Both the position numbers and the translations under genes were made by a program. The notes beneath the pieces are model-generated. The model was not told where the DNA came from, ran no database searches, and was given only the letters and a program-made list of their open reading frames with translations. From positions 558,001 to 622,000 of the forward strand of contig VTFK01000074.1 of assembly GCA_009617715.1 (NCBI GenBank): a DNA stretch of 64,000 nucleotides, read 5' to 3'. Below are positions 60,201-64,000 of this stretch, piece by piece. How positions within the stretch are numbered: the first letter of the stretch is position 1; each line of letters begins with the position of its first letter. The DNA comes from Plectrocnemia conspersa. Lineage: Eukaryota > Arthropoda > Insecta > Trichoptera > Polycentropodidae.

Positions 60201-62932
60201 TTCGTTCAGCCGCGCAGCTATTATTTTATAAATTAATATCGCCAAGTATTTATTTAATTCATCGTTAAAAATACTGTTATAGCCAAATGGAGCTTATTTT
60301 TGAACTAATTATTGCTGTATTCATATTACAATAGGTAAAAAATCATGTAACAAAAAGTAATGTCACTATTTATTTTGATATGGCTATATATACATATACA
60401 ATAATATTTAAGCTGCCAATAAAAGAATTATAATATAATACAGGCTTAATAATTTAAACACTAGACAAATTTGGCAAATAGTACATAGTTTCGGTTACAC
60501 TTCAACACATTGTATTAGTATAGTAGTAGCCGCTGGTTATTAGTTATAGTTTTCGTCAAACTTTCTCCCACTTCTATATATTCACATATTCAATATTTGC
60601 ACAAATTGATGAATAAATTAAAAACAGATGTGTTGAATATCCGTATATTGTATGTATATATAAATATTTTTATTACTTCGCACAGCGAAACAATCAGATC
60701 GAACATCTATTTTCACTATCTTTCGAGATGATTACATTAAATATTGAAAATATAATATGTATAATACATGATTGTGTAAATTGTGATGAAAAAAAAACAA
60801 TACATTCGAGGGTTCATCTACGATAATATATACATTCCGCTCGATGAAATTTTCTACTACATAACTTTTATTTATACATTGAATAAAAATGGTATATTTT
60901 TAAAAATTATGAGTTAATTTCATATATTTTGGATAGCTTAAACGACTTTAATCTACTTATGGAAATTTTTGCCACTACATTAATATGATTATGGATAAAA
61001 CATTACTGTTTTGAGGTATTGTATACACATAGTATATAAATAATTTTATCTGTATTATTGAATTCATTCGACATAATATTTGTCAAAAGTTTACAAATGT
61101 AAATACTTATTCTATTAAAATCAAACGTCGACATCCATGAGACTGTTCGTTAAACGCCTAAAATTATTATTATTGACCTTTTACATATTACAAAATTGCT
61201 GTATTACAAAGTGAAATATAAAAAATGATACACGGTATCAAAGACGATCGATTTTGGGTAACTGACAAACGGTAACTCTCCAAAAGGTTATTTTACTATC
61301 AATTTCGTGGGTTTGTGTTACATAATAAAGTACATATTACTGGGCTTTTGTAATCTTGCGACATGATAGCAGCGGCGAGATTCAAAATATTTTATACATT
61401 GCATAGTGTTATTGCTGACTTTTACATTATTTATTCTAACTATTACTATATTCATCAACGACTAATACAGTGACTAACCTTGTACAAGTCAAATTTAACT
61501 AAATGAACGCAATAAATTATTTTCGCGTATATAATTAACTATGCCGATTGAAGGGTTTAAGCGGTTTTAAGCGAGTAAAACCTTCAATATGACTCATTGG
61601 GCATTTCAAATGCTTGTTTGAGCAATTAAAACACATTTATAACAAATTGTGATATATTTCGTTTAAATCAAAATAGTAATTTTGGCACTAATGCCATTGA
61701 AAATCCATTTTTGGTAGCGGTTAAAACTATGTCAGTCTCAATTGTACTCGGAAAGTTCTCGGAATTGGATATGAATCATCTAAGATAACGATATATAAAA
61801 TATACCAATCGTATCATTGTTTATTGATAAAAGAAAAACTGCTCTCAATCATGATTGAAAGTGCTTTTACTGAAATGGGAATAATATTTTGCAATTTTGA
61901 ACTCAATAGCACATGTCAAATAGTAGGAGACGGGACCACATCATATAAAATATATTCCTATTATTATACCCCATTCTGAGAACTTATCGGAATTAAATTG
62001 TTTGATTGTTGAAGTTACGGTTTCTTAAAATTTGACGGTGACCTTAAACTTATATAGGAACGTAAAATTAAAGTTTGCTATTATTGATACATTATCGATT
62101 ATATAAACAAGCGCGTATAAACGGGGTTGTTAAAACTGATATAACACGCAAAATATAAAGTAACATCATATGTCCACTTATGTAGTACAACAACCAACTA
62201 CGCCACTGGGCTAATTTACAAAATTGTACTTAAAACGCAACGCAGTTGATTGCTTGCGTTCTTTGTTATTTCTACGGTCCGATTTGGCAATGAAAACCGG
62301 TCAAAGTTTACCCAACAGTCAATCAAATCGTAGTGAATGGATAGTACCAATATTTATTTAGTATATTAGCTAGGTTAAGTTTCATTACACTTAGTCTAAA
62401 AAAGGAAACCTTTTCTCTTTACTATATAATTATATATATAATATCTGATCTTCCATTCAATACGATTCGATTCAGATTAACTTTGACCGGTCGGTTGTCA
62501 CGAATCCGACTTTAACAACCCAAATTCATCATAGATATGATATTTTGATGTCATACGACGAGCCGTTCATTATAAATATGTGTTTATGCACAATTCATCA
62601 TATATACATTGCAACATAATGGTTTTATCTCATAAATACGTTAAACAAGTGTGTGCATTGAACGAAACACAGCTAAGCGTATGACGAACCGTCGCCGTCG
62701 GCGGTACGATCGCAAGAGAGCCAACGAGCGTTAACAACATCATCCTAGTCCAAAACGCCAGACCGAATAAACATTTCCAAAGCGGAGCCGTCACTGCGCC
62801 ACCCTCACCAGCGTCCGAAACTTCACGTTTGTATAAATAAATACTTAAAAAATTAGAACATTGTCTTTCGCAGCGAGTTTCCAGTCGTGTTAACACGTCG
62901 AGGAGTCGGATTACCACTCAGACGGCCTGATG
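60201..62932 (-). other. Probable long 3' UTR or flank of the right-edge gene
   Basis: AT-rich, with no coding frame and no repeat I can identify, lying directly downstream of the stop at 62933 on the minus strand. A GC-richer patch at 62640-62930 just after the stop is more in keeping with transcribed UTR. The transcript end cannot be placed. Confidence 0.35.
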
Positions 62933-63042
62933 CTAAGCTTTCCTTTGAGCGGGGGGCACGTACATCGGTTGGTGGAACCTTCCCGGTCGGCTGTTGTTGT
63001 CCGCCCGATTCAACGGCGGCTCTCTGCCAAACTGACGGTTAG
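62933..63042 (-). CDS. Last coding exon of an unidentified gene (continues to the right)
   Basis: After a good acceptor (TTCTTTTGCAG, ending 63043) 110 bases encode two leading nucleotides and then NRQFGREPPLNRADNNSRPG, RFHQPMYVPPAQRKA and TAG. GC content is well above the flanks, and the Arg/Pro/Asn-rich composition resembles the tail of an RNA-binding protein. I do not recognise the family. The remaining exons lie beyond the window or within the unexplored intron to the right. Confidence 0.6.
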
Positions 63043-64000
63043 CTGCAAAAGAAATTAGATATTTAATGTACTGAAAGCTACTCAAAATTGTGTTTAAACC
63101 CATGTATGTATATAATTAAATTAATATAATCCTGAATATTGTTACTTTATAAAATAATCAATGGCATTGATTATTTTATGAAGTACAGTAAACCCCCCTA
63201 TAGCGTATGCGGCTGTCCCTCCTATAACGTTTTGTTACAATTTGTCCCTTGACTTCGCTAGACGTATTCTATGACAGGCGAAACGCCCCCGCGCTATAAC
63301 ATTCCAGGGATATTCATCACAATACAAAAAGAAAATATTCGTTTTTGTATATCTATGGAAAAAATTATGATCAAGAAAATCGATGTACACGTTTTTTATA
63401 CATTATGTATACACTTTTCAGGGGGTTTCAACCATTCTAATTTTTTATAATAAAATTATTTAATTATGTAATACATATCTACTACAAATCTAAAAAAGTA
63501 TTAATGAATCATAAAATATATTTAGATATATGACATAAGACACTATATCAAACATTAAAATTTTAAAACCCATGTAAATATAATAATTTATTCAATACGA
63601 TTGTTCCACAGAGCAATTTGCTGAATTAAAAAAAAAAACAATTAGAAAAATGTCAAGCAACATATTATAAAATTCGAGAAGAAATGCAGAGAGAAGACAA
63701 TAAAGAAAATTATTTTGTTATCAATGAGAGTGGTGATGAAATTAAGATATTAAAAAGGTCTCGATGAAACGTGATATTAGATTACACTGACAGTAATTAA
63801 ATGCATAATTAAACGATTTAAGATGTTTAGCTTTTTTCATTTTTACCATTATTGTTTGTTTTTAATATAATATCCTAAAATAAAACATACTGCATACAAA
63901 GTTTAATAATTTATATTTATTTTTTATTATTTATATAGGCTTACGCATTTTAAAAAACTACTCAAAAAATGGTTGCGTTTGACTCCCTTGGCACTCACAA
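63043..64000 (-). other. Intron of the right-edge gene with a Tigger-like terminus
   Basis: At 63184-63210 TA is followed by CAGTAAACCCCCCTATAGCG, close to the Tigger terminal form CAGTAAC/AACCCC seen at 34715. Related C-rich motifs (CTCCTATAACG, CCCGCGCTATAAC) follow within 120 bp. A 34-codon frame near 63663-63767 (IREEMQREDNKENYFVINES) is unrecognised. No coding exon could be supported. Confidence 0.4.

Noticed and set aside
1..64000. CRISPR arrays, rRNA and tRNA genes, prokaryotic operons
   Set aside because: None seen: no regularly spaced identical repeats, no cloverleaf with a T-arm GTTCRA motif, no rRNA-like stretches; gene structure is eukaryotic throughout.

Overview
This is eukaryotic nuclear DNA: AT-rich (GC visibly near 30%), with genes split by GT-AG introns, many of them only 60-80 bp, and dense mobile-element debris. 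The protein content points to an insect. There is a stand-alone ADD-domain chromatin protein as in Drosophila ADD1, plus POC1, exportin-5, RPL39 and an MFSD6-type transporter. mariner, pogo/Tigger, hAT, Helitron and non-LTR retrotransposon relics fit an arthropod. I cannot name the species or order.

Layout, left to right. (1) 1-4536: non-coding flank with old hAT-like ends and a palindromic E-box pair. (2) 4668-13893, + strand: MFSD6-like transporter, 13 coding exons, 694 aa. Its introns hold a GGTCAG-motif region, a GC-rich foldback and a dispersed repeat. (3) 13894-17717: non-coding, with a LINE endonuclease fragment next to a hAT-like end. (4) 25322-17718, - strand: ADD-domain protein, 6 coding exons, 1131 aa, with an acidic tandem-repeat tail. 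(5) 25323-28230: intergenic, with an hAT MITE flanked by an 8-bp target duplication. (6) 34321-28231, - strand: POC1 centriolar WD40 protein, 6 coding exons, 449 aa. Its 4.4-kb first intron carries three different repeats. (7) 34322-40538: a CpG-rich island, a Tigger relic, a complete but dead mariner with perfect termini, and a second mariner relic. (8) 40564-48577, + strand: exportin-5, 17 coding exons, 1240 aa, with one GC-AG intron and a 187-bp foldback in intron 4. (9) 48578-52609: intergenic, with a LINE reverse-transcriptase fragment and diverged repeats. (10) 53102-52610, - strand: ribosomal protein L39, with ATG alone in its first coding exon. (11) 54287-56633: an orphan ORF on - and a five-exon FAR1/MULE-like zinc-finger gene on +, divergently arranged. 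(12) 56634-59330: Helitron and LINE relics. (13) 63042-62933, - strand: last coding exon of an unidentified gene that continues beyond the right edge.

The host genes are unrelated housekeeping or regulatory genes and do not form a pathway. Exon models were built by hand by matching splice sites to reading phase. All six multi-exon models keep phase throughout and end at a stop, which is strong internal support. I found no convincing new enzymatic or defence system. The most unusual material is repetitive: a GGTCAG-motif family with a conserved terminal hairpin, a three-copy family built on TTCACTAGTGAA palindromes, and two long foldbacks, one of them inside the gene for the hairpin-RNA exporter exportin-5.
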